Source: Catenaria anguillulae PL171 (Eukaryota > Blastocladiomycota > Blastocladiomycetes > Blastocladiales > Catenariaceae). From it: a stretch of DNA of 64,000 bases. Shown piece after piece: positions 40,721 to 51,602 of this stretch. The notes under the pieces are model-generated. The model was not told the DNA's origin and ran no database searches. It saw nothing but the letters and a program-made list of their open reading frames with translations. The stretch spans positions 1 through 64,000 of the forward strand of contig MCFL01000117.1 of the NCBI GenBank assembly GCA_002102555.1. The letters run 5' to 3'. Position 1 is the stretch's first letter. Every line of letters starts with the position of its first letter. Position numbers and translations under genes: made by a program.

Positions 40721-42349
40721 CTACTCCTGCGATTGGTGCAAGTCCTTGGTCTCGCCACCTCGGAGCTTGTTCATGATGTAGTATTCGGCAGCCTTGTAGC
40801 TTGACCGGACGAGCGGACCACTTGCAACGTAAACGAATCCCAAATCTTTGGCAACTTGAGCCCAGTGGTCAAACTTTTCTGGCGTCACATACTCGGAAAC
40901 CTTCATGTGCTTTTTGGTTGGTCGCATGTACTGGCCAAGGGTAACGACGTCAACTTGATGAGCCCGTAAATCTGTAAATGCGTGCAGAGAAGAAGCACAA
41001 ACTGGGTGAACAAGAGTCGCGAACGGAACAGAGGTAAAAAGGCAGAATCTGAACCCTTCAATGCTTGCAACACTTCGTCATCCTTTTCGCCGCAACCCAG
41101 CATGATTGAGCTCTTGGTCAACAAGGTTGGCACAGTTTCCTTGGCTCGCTTGAGTACAGCCAGCGACTGGCGGTACGTTGCTCGGCGGTCACGAACAAAA
41201 GGTGTCAAGGCTTCCACCGTCTCAATGTTGTGCGCGTACACGTCAAGACCGCTCTTTGCGACAACCTCGACGCTCGACAAGTCTCCCTGGTAGTCGCCCG
41301 TAAGACACTCGACAAGGATCTTGTTGTTTCTACAAACCACGAGACGCGTGTTAATGAAGGGAACGGATTCCGATGCAAGGAAAGAGTGCGCCTCCCCTAC
41401 TTGTGTTTGATGCGCTGGACCGTTTCGGCGAAATGGGCTGCTCCACCGTCCTTGAGATCTGCCATAGTCACGTATTGGTAAGATTTGGTATGTGCAAAGC
41501 AATCAGAGTCACAAACATACCGTCACGATCAACTGATGTCAGCACGACATAGTCCAATCCCCATCGAGAAATGGCTTCGGCTGTGTTCTCGGGCTCCATG
41601 GGATCAAGAGGCTTTGGTGCACGATTCGTCTTTACTGCACAAAAGCGGCAACCACGCGTGCATTCGTCACCCATGAGCTACAATTAAGGAAGGGTACGAC
41701 GGTGAAACCATGTCCAAAGAAGAGAAGAAAAAAAAATAGGGGCAAGCTGTGACGCACCATGATGGTTGCGGTTGCAGTGCCCGTTTCGTTTCCTCCCCAG
41801 CATTCGCCGACATTCGGACACTTGGCTTCTTCGCACACAGTGTGCAGCTTGAGACCACGCAAATCCTTTTTGATTCGTTGAAACTCGGAACCAACCGGAA
41901 TGTCAGTCTTGAGCCATTCAGGAAGCCGAACGCTGTGATGGTGGTGGAGGGGACGGTTTCGGGGCTTGTCAGCGGGTGTGGGTGAGAAATGAGGGAAAAT
42001 GTGTTGAACCAAAGAGAACTTACTGCTTCTTCTTGTTCGGGCGACCTTGTGGCGTGGAAGCCTCCGTCTCCAGTTCAAGAGCTTCGCTGAGTGACAGTTG
42101 CTCTGAAGCAGAACCGCCGGACACAAAATCGGCAAACGAAGGTCCCTGGCTGAGCTTGCTTGCAAACTGGGCACGCCGGTCAATACCATTTCCCGGAAGC
42201 GCAGTCGCAATGGGATCCGTTGAAGTATGTGCCCGCGAAGAACTTGCTGACGTTCCGGTTGAGGCCGGCCGAAAGACCAAGAGCCGATGTGTTCTGGCCG
42301 CAATGGCGCGCAGTCGATGAGTCGAAGCGGCGAGAGATGACGAGAACAT
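40721..42349 (-). CDS. LIP5: Lipoyl synthase, mitochondrial
   Basis: A radical-SAM enzyme that inserts two sulfurs into octanoyl groups to make lipoate for pyruvate and 2-oxoglutarate dehydrogenases and the glycine cleavage system. The model is complement(40721..40971, 41055..41329, 41401..41458, 41521..41677, 41758..41932, 42024..42349), 413 aa, six exons with consistent phases. An N-terminal presequence rich in Ser, Ala and Arg suggests mitochondrial import. RLPEWLKT is followed by the auxiliary-cluster motif [12 protein letters not shown], then the radical-SAM motif CTRGCRFC across the exon 2/3 region. [11 protein letters not shown] and RPTKKHMKV are also typical. The 4-exon core is very compact, with introns of 62-91 bp. 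Confidence 0.95.
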
Positions 42350-42862
42350 TGCGGTTGGCAGGCGAGTGGGGGCAATACATTGATCTTGGTCAGTAGGTAC
42401 GAATGGACGAGGACGAGATTGATTCAGGTCGATTCCCGATGATGGAGACAAGGACGGTCGATCTATTTATCCACACTTCCGATCTGCTGACCCAGCGCTC
42501 ACGTGCCAAGCCAGCACCTTGCTCAAGAAGCCTAATTTCTCGCTTGGGTAGATGCATGTCCCCATCCTACTATGTATGATATGAGAGCATGTACAGCATC
42601 CTTGCAATCCTCGCTGGTCGGTCATGCTCGTGTCCAGTACCGCCATTCTTGACACCTGTCTCCACAACTGCGAGGCGAGATAGGTGTACGTCACACACCA
42701 AGATACAATCAAGGGCGGAATTGGACAACAGAGACAGGAGGAGGCGTGGGGAGGGTGTATATACCGAACGAACAGCGGGGAATGTGACATCAAAGTAAAC
42801 GAATGGAAGAAAGACTGCTAGTGGGAGCATGGACGGACGAGGAATCGGTGCAGGGAACCCGC
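42350..42862. other. Intergenic region between LIP5 and NDUFA6
   Basis: 513 bp upstream of LIP5 and downstream of NDUFA6. I see no gene, RNA or repeat. Small ORFs here lack family features. Confidence 0.6.
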
Positions 42863-43473
42863 CTAGTTACGACCGTTCAAAAACCGGTCCATGAAAGGAG
42901 CCTTCCTTGCATCGCCAAACTGACCCTGCTCAAAGTAGCGCATGATGTGGGTCTTTTGCTTCCACAGGTTGAGCGTTTCCTGCAGGTCAAGATGGCCTTT
43001 CCACAGCAAGATATCCAAGGTGCCGAGGTCGGTCACATAACGGTTCTTTTCAAACTCTTGGCGGACTCGTTGGCGGATGGCGGAGGCGGGGAGTTCAAGG
43101 TAATAGAGAGCGACAATTTCGTCAGCCTGGCGAATGGGATCGGTAAAACACAAAAAAGGTGGATCGGTCACGGGATTGCGTAGAGCCGAGACGGTTGTTA
43201 GAGCTTATTGAGCCTTGTGAAAGGGCATACTTGGCGGGAACGGACCTTGCGAAGCCACTGGCGGTAGAGAGCCAAGGAGCGCAGGCGGGCGTCATTGATG
43301 TCGGTGCTTGCCCGGGAATAAACGGCAAGATGTGTGGCCTGCGATTCGACGTATTCGCCGGGAGCAGCTGGTTGCGGCGTGGTTGCCGGTGCCGTCGATG
43401 AAGGCTGGATGGCCGGGATCGAGTGGGCCAAACGGGCACCGACGGGGCGCAATGAGCGAGCGACAAAATGCAT
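42863..43473 (-). CDS. NDUFA6: Complex I subunit NDUFA6 (B14), LYR-family
   Basis: Accessory subunit of mitochondrial NADH:ubiquinone oxidoreductase that binds acyl-carrier protein through the LYR motif. The model is complement(42863..43126, 43231..43473), 168 aa, with a 104-bp intron. The motif is ALYRQWLRK. The downstream block VRQEFEKNRYVTDLGTLDILLWKGHLDLQETLNLWKQKTHIMRYF matches B14 (MFMKN.HVTD...LLV.KG..ELEET...WKQ.THVMRFF) across its length. The N-terminus (about 60 aa) is Pro/Ala-rich and probably a targeting sequence. Its presence implies a complete complex I, which rules out groups such as Saccharomyces. Confidence 0.88.
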
Positions 43474-43984
43474 TGTGTAGATATTGTGGGGGCTTTCACA
43501 AATCGTGTCTATCCGGAATGTGGGTGAGGGTGTGGAGGTTGCCCACCACCGACCCCCGTCAACGAATCCAGGCTCGCCGATCCATCCTCTGACGATCCGA
43601 AGCGGTTCACAACTGTCAAAGGACGCGATTGGAGCCAGTGGAACCCAAGCCCCTGGCTTGGCACATCGCGTTGCGGTTGGTGGCCAAGACGTTCTGCCAA
43701 CACGATTTTTTCATCTGCGCAAGGCCCAGAATGCAGAAACGCTGCGGCAAATGTGTCTGTTTTCAACATTCGATGAATAATTCATGGATATATTGGGAAA
43801 GTGGGTGGGGATGAGAGCTTATTTTATGGCAGGTGCTATTCGCTGAGAAAGTCTCGAGTGCAGCTTGACGAGCGACTGTCTGGTATAAAGAGGCGCACCA
43901 CCCACGTCTTGAACGCACACTTCATGACAATTCATATCATTCATCTCCTCACAACCGTTAAGCAAACACAAGAAGACTTACGCC
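43474..43984. other. Divergent promoter region, NDUFA6 / DUF4203 gene
   Basis: 511 bp between two divergent start codons. No recognisable regulatory motif or gene. Confidence 0.5.
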
Positions 43985-44965
43985 ATGTATCTGCTCGCTC
44001 CAAATGCAAGAATGAACGCTGTGTTGTTCTTCCTCATGTCCTTTGTCATGTCGGCAATGGCAATCCCCATGCCGCAAAGCAAGATGCGCCAACACTTCCT
44101 TCCACGGGCCAACTGGCAACCAGGCATCTAATGCCTTCGAGGGCGCTGATGCGACCATCCTCGCCATCATTTTCATCGCTACCGGTCTCGCGTTTACCTT
44201 CTTTGGCGCGGTACGTAGTTGCTATTCCATGCCTACATCTCGGTTCCCACCAATCAATCTTGACACGAAACACACGCCTTTGACATACAGAAACTTTTCC
44301 GCATGTGCTTGTTCCTGGCTGGTGCCTACTTCTGTGCCGTGTTTGCCGTTGCTCTCGTTGCACGCTTGGAACCCAGCGGCGGATTTTCCAACCCGCGTAT
44401 GGTTTACTTGATTACATTGGCCGTTGCCGCTGTTGTTGGCGGTTTTCTTTTCCTATTCTTTTACCGCCTGGGTTGCTTTGCCATTGGCGCATTTGGTTCG
44501 TCATTCATCATTCATTCCGTTTTATGCTATGCTATGCGCCACCGTTGCATTTCACTGACTAGTCGGGGTAATGCCGATACTTAGGTGGCTATACGCTTGC
44601 TCTCTTCGTTCTCACGCTTCGCTCAGGTGGTCTCATTGAGTCGTCGTGGGGCCAATTCGCTTTCATCCTCATCATGGCTATCTTGGGCGGCTTGGCCGTG
44701 CTTACGTCGAGGCGCACGCTGTTCGCATTGCCACATCGATTGGCGGCTCGTACTTGACCATCCTGGGTATCGATGTGTTTTGCAAAGACTGGTTTTGCCG
44801 CGGCGGGCGCGTCACTTTATTGCCAATCCGTCGCGGGACTGTCTGTCAGCAACTCCGTGTATGGCATGATTGCGGCCTGATCGCGTCTTGGCTGTTGTTG
44901 GCATCTGGGTCCACAGACAGAAGACGTGTCCGGAATACCGTGGGCTACCGTCGGTCGGAAAGTAA
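43985..44965 (+). pseudogene. DUF4203/TMEM198-like membrane protein with frame breaks
   Basis: A multi-pass membrane protein. Exons are about 43985-44210 (N-terminal part unresolved), 44291-44495 and 44585-44965, with introns GTACGT...ATACAG and GTTCGT...ACTTAG. An N-terminal signal-like stretch (MNAVLFFLMSF) is followed by at least six hydrophobic segments (ATILAIIFIATGLAFTFFGA, MCLFLAGAYFCAVFAVALVA, VYLITLAVAAVVGGFLFLFFY, and FILIMAILGGLAVL later). The DUF4203-like signature IGGSYLTILGIDVF is present but in another frame. Three single-base frame changes lie near 44703, 44785 and 44877, at or beside short homopolymers, plus a doubtful junction near 44040-44125. It may be a decaying gene, or an intact gene with base-calling indels. 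Confidence 0.6.
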
Positions 44966-45514
44966 CTTGATTTTGCTGACGAGGTTTTTTTTTTGCGCTG
45001 ATTTCTGGGGCGATTCACTTTCTGCATGTTGTGTGTTGGGAAACTCGCTTTGGCTTGTTGCATTTTTGTACATACAATACATATAAGTCCATGTTCTTCA
45101 ATCTCTCGTCACTACGGTCAGGCTACTACGGTCCCTTGCGTCAATTCCCATTCCCAACGACCGACATCTATTGATCGCGGCATGTGCACGTGGTTCTGTC
45201 TCATAGATTCTGACTCACGTCAATGGATACGAGAACGCATGGGTGGAATGAATGGAAGTCAGAATTGGTGCAGGCAGCGAAGCGTCTGGAAGTTGCAGGA
45301 ACATGGATCAGGAGAATAGACGGCACCACCTGGCTGTTTTTGCCAATGAGGCCATGTTGATGTTGGCTTGGGGGTCGTGCCGCAAGTGAGTCAAACGCAC
45401 GTGATGGGCTCAGAAAGTGGCAGTTTGCCTGCTCGCTCACGGCGACAAAAGGTGCCAGAACAGGAGTAGTCAGCCGACCCGATAAGAAAGGTGGCAACCT
45501 CGCCTCTCTGGCAA
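44966..45514. other. Intergenic region before the bZIP gene
   Basis: About 550 bp with several small ORFs but none with family features. It probably holds the promoter and leader of the bZIP gene. Confidence 0.5.
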
Positions 45515-45973
45515 ATGCAATCCCCCCTCCCGACTGCCCTCGCCTGTATCCTGTACCGAGTGCTCGTGCCCGTGGATTCCCGTTTCCGTTTCCGCCGTGG
45601 ATGCCCTCGTCCCTCTTCACCTCTTCGCATCGCCGAGACCCCGCCCCGAGACCTGCCCCTGAGACTCGAGAATGGTCCATTCCACCAAACTGTTCCCCCA
45701 AGATCTCTCGCTGGTATCGACATCCACTGTGACTCCCTCGCACCCGCAACCTGCCTTCCGCAAGTCGCCCACCCCGCTTGCGCTTGCCCCGCCCCTCTCG
45801 CCGCCACCCTAGCACCACGCCCCCTCTACATCCACTTTGGGTCCCTGGCCTGTTGTCTATCCTCTCTAGTCATAGCACCACCGACCACTCCACTTGCAAC
45901 TCCCGCAACCCCTCGCCAGATCATCTGTCTCTCGATCGTGATCTCGACCTTGCTCTCGACGGCATCATCATGA
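45515..45973 (+). other. Upstream ORF whose stop overlaps the bZIP start
   Basis: A 152-codon ORF begins at ATG 45515 and ends at TGA 45971-45973, overlapping the bZIP ATG at 45970 as ATGA. The encoded peptide is Pro/Leu/Arg-rich without domains. It may be an untranslated leader, a regulatory uORF, or artefactual if the leader is spliced. Shorter ATG-initiated ORFs also lie in the same stretch (for example at 45599 and 45672). Confidence 0.35.
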
Positions 45974-47124
45974 ATCCGTCCAACACAAACACCAACCACT
46001 TTGACTTTGGGCTCTTGTTTGGTGCCGCGGCCGACGCCCACCAGCAATCCCAGGCCCAGGCCCAGGCCCAGCCGCAACCCCAATCCGCCGCCAAGGGCAC
46101 TGTCCCCACCATGGCGCCCATCACCCAGTCGCACGTCCAAGCAGCCGCGCCCGTTTCGGACGTAATGGCCCAGATCCTCGGTGACATCCAGACCGCTGGC
46201 GGTTCGCTCGACGATCTCGCCGCGCTCTTCATGGATCCGTCGGACAAGGTTGATGTCGATCCCATGTCTTTTGCCCAGCTCTTTGACCCTTTGGCCTACA
46301 ACTCGATCCCCGCCGGACCCTCGGTCACCCACCACAACCACCACTACGACCCGCTTTCCTTGTCGTCGTCGCCCCTCCCCGCTCTCGACTTGTCGGCCAT
46401 CGGCTCCTTGTGTGCCTCGGCGGCCTCACTCCCGCCCTTGGATGTCCCCGACCTCGAGCTCGCAGTGGTTGACCCCTCGTCGGTTGTCCTCGCCGACTTG
46501 CCCCCACTCGACCCGCCATCGCCTGCTGCCCCTGCCGGTGCGACTGCTCCCTTGGCCCCGCCCGAGTTGACTGCCGCCCCAGTTGTCGCCGCCCCCATCA
46601 CCGAGACCGTGCACGAGGACGATGAGGACGACACGACGCTCATCTCGACTGCCACGCGCAAGTCGAGTAGCTCGTGCAAGTCGCTCCCTGCCACGCTCGA
46701 GTACCCAAAGAACTTGATCCCCCTCGCTGCGCCGATCCTTCCTCGTCGTGGTGCTCCCCCCGGCAGCGCCCCCAAGCCCGTCGCCCCGGCCCTCGTCAAG
46801 TCGGTCAAGCGTACGTCCACGGCGGCGGCCTTGGACGAGGACAATGAGAAGGATGCCGCCATGTTGGCCGAGCTGGAGAAGATTGACCCCAAGGAGGCCA
46901 AGCGCATCAAGAACACGCTCTCTGCCCGCCAGTCGCGCGCCCGCAAGGCCGCAAAGATTGAGTTTTTGGAGAACAAGGTCAATGACCTTGAGTTGGAGAA
47001 CGAGCGGCTGCAGCGCCAGGTGCAAGAATTGACAATGCAGCTGGTGCAGCAGCAGCAGCGCCAGCTCAACATTGTGTCGCGGGTGCACTCGGGTGCCGCC
47101 GCTGGTGGAAACTTCTTCATCTAA
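45970..47124 (+). CDS. bZIP transcription factor (Gcn4/Cpc1/ATF-like)
   Basis: A 384-aa nuclear DNA-binding regulator. The C-terminal bZIP has basic region KRIKNTLSARQSRARKAAK (N-x7-R spacing: N...SARQSR) followed by a zipper with heptad hydrophobics (FLENKVNDLELENERLQRQVQELTMQL). The N-terminal 300 residues are acidic, Pro/Ala-rich and likely an activation region, starting with a Gln-rich tract (QQSQAQAQAQPQPQSA). The basic region most resembles Gcn4/Cpc1 of fungi. A role in amino-acid starvation is inferred from family only. Single exon. Convergent with MCU at a spacing of 302 bp, where I see nothing else. Confidence 0.88.
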   Translation: MNPSNTNTNHFDFGLLFGAAADAHQQSQAQAQAQPQPQSAAKGTVPTMAPITQSHVQAAAPVSDVMAQILGDIQTAGGSLDDLAALFMDPSDKVDVDPMSFAQLFDPLAYNSIPAGPSVTHHNHHYDPLSLSSSPLPALDLSAIGSLCASAASLPPLDVPDLELAVVDPSSVVLADLPPLDPPSPAAPAGATAPLAPPELTAAPVVAAPITETVHEDDEDDTTLISTATRKSSSSCKSLPATLEYPKNLIPLAAPILPRRGAPPGSAPKPVAPALVKSVKRTSTAAALDEDNEKDAAMLAELEKIDPKEAKRIKNTLSARQSRARKAAKIEFLENKVNDLELENERLQRQVQELTMQLVQQQQRQLNIVSRVHSGAAAGGNFFI

Positions 47125-47426
47125 CTTGGTGCCTTTGCCATCACTCTTGTCTGGTGTTTTCCGTGGTTGGGTTGTGGTTCGCTGATGTTTTCTTTTTCTC
47201 GTTTTCTTCGCTTCCTGTACATAACTTTCATATCATATTCTCGTCAAGATTTTGTCTCTTTTGTGTTTCATTTGCTTCAATGTGCACTTTGTGCCAGCAG
47301 TTAGATACATTTTGCCTTGGGTTCATTCACTACTTTTTTTTCGTCTCATGTAAAGATGTTGAGTGAGCGAAAGCGCACGATCCCCATTCAAGTTAGAATC
47401 TATTGAGCACGCGAGACAGTAGTATC

Positions 47427-48458
47427 CTATGGAATCGATGCCAACAAAGGGTCCAGCTGCTGCCGAGTCCTTGCTGCCGCCCGGACCGCTTCTTGGATTT
47501 GGTCAATGTCAATGTGCTCCTTGGAAACGAGCCGGCGAGTGAGCCAGGATTCGAGCGAGGCAGTCATATTGTCGTAGGTGAATTCTCGCCCAATGAATGT
47601 AAAGAAGGCGGATCCTGTCATAACAATAGGTGGTGGTGTGTGAGACTTGAGAGTTCTTGTATGCCATCCAGTCTCGGAAAGTACATGCGCACCGAGGGTC
47701 ACCGTCGTCAATCCAAGCAAGTACGATGTCGGCTCCATCAAGTCCCAGCCAAGCTCATTCGTGAGATAGATGATCGTGGTCAGCTCGGCCCACAGAAACG
47801 CTGTCCCGCCATGGACAATCCAGTCCAGCTGCTTGCGCACACGAGCATCCACCATGGCCAACTTGTCCGATCCCGCCTTTGCTGCCTTCTCCATATCCGT
47901 GAGCGATGCTCGCAACTGCTGCACACTCGAAATCAACCCGGTCGGATCAACCGAGTATGGGGCGCCACGGAGCCAGCAAACGCTGTTGGAGTGCAAAAAC
48001 TGCCATACTGTCATTTGGTCGAGCTTGGTATCGGTGACCACGTGCTCCGAGATGCCACGTGTCACCTTGAGGTCGCCAGCGACTTCGGAACGCAAGGCGG
48101 AGACAAGGTCAATGGCCGACACGGTCGGGCTGCTCATTGGGAGCAAGACTTTGAGCTGGGCGTGCTGACGTTGGGGCAAGGCCTCCGAGTCGGGGTCTTT
48201 GAGCGAGAAAACGAGGGTGCAAGGGCGGTTGGGAGCGAGCGAGACGGCAATTGGGCTGGGCGCAGAAGCAAGCGTTGCGCGAGATGTGGTGGCGGCTGCG
48301 TCGGAAGAGTGCGAGCGAATCGACCATCTTACACGTGGCGTCAGAGGACGTGTTGGTACAGCACCGGCGGGGTTCGCGCGGCGGGCGAGGGCCATCCGAA
48401 GGGCCAAGGCAGCAGACAGTCCATTGGTATGGCTGCAAATCATGGCAGGAAAATGCAT
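47427..48458 (-). CDS. MCU: Mitochondrial calcium uniporter pore subunit
   Basis: Pore-forming Ca2+ channel of the inner mitochondrial membrane. 343 aa in one frame. Two hydrophobic segments flank the selectivity-filter motif: FLWAELTTIIYLTNELGWDLMEPTSYLLGLTTVTLGAHVL, where WDLMEP corresponds to the canonical W-D-x-M-E-P with Asp and Glu present. A predicted coiled coil precedes them (SSVQQLRASLTDMEKAAKAGSDKLAMVDARVRKQLD) and a matrix helix follows (SLESWLTRRLVSKEHIDIDQIQEAV). The N-terminus is an Arg/Ala-rich targeting sequence. A 42-bp in-frame stretch coding RTLKSHTPPPIVMT after the second helix may be a tiny retained intron. The start ATG at 48458 was chosen, but 48443 is equally possible. 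Divergent from ALG11 (219 bp). Confidence 0.9.
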   Translation of the reverse strand: MHFPAMICSHTNGLSAALALRMALARRANPAGAVPTRPLTPRVRWSIRSHSSDAAATTSRATLASAPSPIAVSLAPNRPCTLVFSLKDPDSEALPQRQHAQLKVLLPMSSPTVSAIDLVSALRSEVAGDLKVTRGISEHVVTDTKLDQMTVWQFLHSNSVCWLRGAPYSVDPTGLISSVQQLRASLTDMEKAAKAGSDKLAMVDARVRKQLDWIVHGGTAFLWAELTTIIYLTNELGWDLMEPTSYLLGLTTVTLGAHVLSETGWHTRTLKSHTPPPIVMTGSAFFTFIGREFTYDNMTASLESWLTRRLVSKEHIDIDQIQEAVRAAARTRQQLDPLLASIP

Positions 48459-48677
48459 CGAGTCAGCTGATGGGTAATATGAATACCTACAATGTGGAAC
48501 CGTGGTCTGCAGAATCAGACCTTGTCATGGTGCACTGCAGAGTGCAGACCTCCAGGTCAAGAGCTGATATGTATGCCTCAATGCCAAATGCCAAATGCGG
48601 AACCTGTAGAGCACGCCATGTAAATTGCAATACCAGACCGTGAGTCGCCGCAACCATTCGCCCTGTCAACCACCACA

Positions 48678-50209
48678 ATGACTGCACCGGCCATCACGAC
48701 CATGCCGCCAATGGCGCTTGTGGTCGCAGCATTTGCGCTGCCACTGCTTGCAGGCCTGGCTTTTGCTGCTCTCTGCCTTCGACTCTACATTCGGAAATGG
48801 GTTCTTCCGTCCGTCCCAACATCCTCGGGCCCAACCTTGGCATTCTTTCATCCATTTTGCCACGCGGGCGGCGGCGGTGAGCGGGTTCTTTGGGTCGCGA
48901 TCCGCGCTTGTCTCACAGCAAACCCAAACACAATGTGCATTGTGTACTCCGGCGATTACACGGCGACGCCTGCCGACATTTTGAGTCAGGCTCGTAACCG
49001 GTTCGGTATCACAATTGACAGCGCCCGCATCCAATTTGTCTTTCTCCGGCATCGGTGGCTCGTCGAAGCAGCGACTTATCCACGATTAACCTTGATTGGT
49101 CAGAGCCTGGGGTCTGTCCTGCTTGCATGCGAAGCCGTCGTCCGCCATTGCCCCACGGTATTCATTGATACAATGGGCTACGCCTTCGCCTACCCAGCTG
49201 TTCGATTCCTCGTTGGATGCCCCATCTTGGCTTACACGCATTACCCGACCATCAGTACCGACATGCTCAGAGTCGTCGAGAGCAATGTACAAACTTTCAA
49301 CAATGCCGGATGGGTGACCCGCAGTCCAGTTCTTCGGCGTGCAAAGCTGTGGTACTATCGTCTCTTTGCGAGGGCATATGGTTGGTGTGGGCGCCACGTC
49401 ACTCTCGCAATGGTAGGTACACGCATTGTTGCATGATTTCCCATTCGACAATCGGCTTGATCTGAACTGTGCTTCAATCTACCCGTCGAAAACAGGCCAA
49501 TTCAAGTTGGACGTACAATCATCTCGCCCACCTTTGGCGCATTCCCCAGCGCTTGTCAATCGTGTACCCGCCCTGCGATACATCAGCATTCGAGCAACTC
49601 TCGGCAACCTCACGCAAGCCTTGGATCGTCTCTGTTGCCCAGTACCGCCCAGAAAAGAATCACGCATTGCAGATTGAATCCTTTGCCCAACTCCTCAATG
49701 ACCGCCCAGATCTACCGGCTCAATACCCCGACTTGCAACTCATCATGATTGGTGGCTGCCGCGACGCAGGCGACACCCAACGGGCCAACGACTTGGAACG
49801 GCTCGCGCGCGACCGCAACGTTGCCGACCGCGTGCGCATTCTGCGCAATGTGGCCTTGAATGAGCTCACGCACTATCTGGGATCGGGCATGATTGGATTG
49901 CATTCCATGGTGGATGAGCATTTCGGAATCAGTGTTGTGGAGTCCATGGCATCCGGGCTGGTCACGGTGGCCAACAATTCGGCGGGGCCAAAGGAGGATA
50001 TTGTGGTGCCTGTGGACGGGAGACCAACTGGGTATTTGGCTTCGACTGTCGACGAGTATGCACAGGCGTTTGCGGCGATTTTGGACATGTCGCAGCATGA
50101 TAGGTTCGAGATTGTAGATGCGGCGAGAAAGAGCGTTAAGCGGTTCTCGGAAGAGGCGTTTGAGAAAGAGTGGTTGAAACAGTTGAAAGGGTTGGGAGTG
50201 GGGTTGTAG
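48678..50209 (+). CDS. ALG11: GDP-Man:Man3GlcNAc2-PP-Dol alpha-1,2-mannosyltransferase
   Basis: Adds the fourth and fifth mannoses to the dolichol-linked N-glycan precursor on the cytosolic face of the ER. The model is 48678..49412 joined to 49496..50209, 482 aa, with an 83-bp intron (GTAGGT...AAACAG). The N-terminal membrane anchor (ALVVAAFALPLLAGLAFAALCLRL) is followed by the signature FFHPFCHAGGGGERVLW. FIDTMGYAFAYP, ILAYTHYPTISTDML, ANSSWTYNHL and SVAQYRPEKNH are also typical. The GT4 donor-binding motif HFGISVVESMASGLVTVANNSAGPKEDIV contains the E-x7-E pattern expected here. Length equals the family norm. Confidence 0.95.
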
Positions 50210-50294
50210 GTTAAAACAGTTGCTGAATCACTTGATGGCGCTACATTTTCATACAGAAATGGTAGGTAATCTACATATTCAGCACGCACACAAC

Positions 50295-51369
50295 TTACTT
50301 TTCCTGCGGCGGTTCCACCTTGGAACTGATACGCCATGTGCCGTCAGGGGTTGTAAACCGCTCAACGACCAAGTACTCGATGGGCTTGGACTCGGTCACC
50401 TTGACCACATTGCCGGACTTGTCTGTCACAGTGAGACGTTGGTGGGAATGGATCTTGACTGTGATTTGTGCAACCCCAAAGTTGTCGAGTTCGCCCTTGC
50501 CGTACACGAGGTTGACAATCTTTGGCCGCTCAAATGCGCCAATGTACTCCCAGTCGAGCTTTGCTGGGCGCTTGCGCATTTGGCTTTTGAGGGTCTGATG
50601 GAGTTGAGCAGTCGTCAGTAAAAACGAGTCAGCTGGATGACGATGGACAGAGAATAGCGGGATACGAACCGAGAACATGAGCGGAGTGACGTAGGGTTCA
50701 AGGTCGTTAGGTTTGCCGCTAGCAAGGGGAAAAAATGTCCAATTGTTAACAGGCAGGGTAGGGGAGCAGATGCGATGCAATGCAATGCTTGAAGATGCCT
50801 ACGTTGCAAAGGCCGTGTTCATGGCCTTGTACATTTGCTCGACTTGGATAGGGAACTGGGTAGCGTCAAACTTGGTGCCCAGTGCCAGGAGATCCTTCTT
50901 GAGCTGAGCAGCGCTGTGGCGACACAGGAACATGGGCGACAAATTGTCGGTGGGCGTGGTGTGAGCGACGGATCGGATGGGATCGGATGGGATGGGATCG
51001 GGTCGGGTCTTGTGGGTAAGGAGGGAGGGAGAGATGGAGGGAGAAACAAGCAATGTCGGCAAGTACGAACTAGTAGGTGCTCATCGCCAGGTTTTTAAAG
51101 TACTGGTAGACGCCATGAGCGGCCGCCTTGCTGACAGGGAGCGGGGGCCAGCTCGGGCGCAGGTAAGGGTCGAGGACCTTGCCCACCTCGGTGATTTTGT
51201 ACTGAAGGGCCTTTGTCTCTCCGGCATATGTCCGGGATTGGCTCCAATGAGCCAGAGCAGGAGTGAAGAGACGGGAGGCAGCGATGGAGGCGCCCACAGT
51301 GACAGTGGGTGGGCCAGCACGGCGGAGGGCGGCAGCCGCAGCAGCGCGAGTGTACATGGGCATGGACAT
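50295..51369 (-). CDS. MRPL45: Mitochondrial ribosomal protein L45 / Mba1 type (Tim44-like domain)
   Basis: Large-subunit mitoribosome protein at the exit tunnel, linking translation to the inner membrane. The model is complement(50295..50594, 50670..50718, 50803..50913, 51071..51369), 252 aa, phases consistent. A short 49-nt exon codes GKPNDLEPYVTPLMFS. The N-terminus is a targeting sequence rich in Arg and Ala. The core (YFKNLAMSTYY, EQMYKAMNTAF, KPNDLEPYVTPLMFS, RPAKLDWEYIGAFERPKIVNLVYGK, QITVKIHSHQRL) has the Tim44-like fold pattern of L45/Mba1. Mba1 is the alternative name in yeasts. Convergent with ALG11 (85 bp apart). Confidence 0.85.
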
Positions 51370-51602
51370 GGTAGATAAGGTTGAGGATGGCCTTTGGCTG
51401 GAGAAGTGTGTGTGAGAGTCTGAGCCTCTGAGGTCAACCATTACCATTACCATTACCATTTCCAAAGTATACGATGGATCGGCGGTCGCGGCCGTCGCCA
51501 TCGATTCCATTTCATTCCCCACCGCACTACCGGTATCCGTATTGATCCCTCCCACGCAGCGCATGCACCACATCGACATGCACACCCGGCGCATTTGATG
51601 CC

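Noticed and set aside
45201-45818. Antisense ORFs of 138-205 codons upstream of the bZIP gene
   Set aside because: Low-complexity Gly/Arg-rich translations in overlapping frames, with no domain and no better codon pattern than the other strand.
46344-47120. A 258-codon antisense ORF opposite the bZIP gene
   Set aside because: The sense strand carries a clear bZIP domain. The antisense frame is open because of G/C third-position bias.
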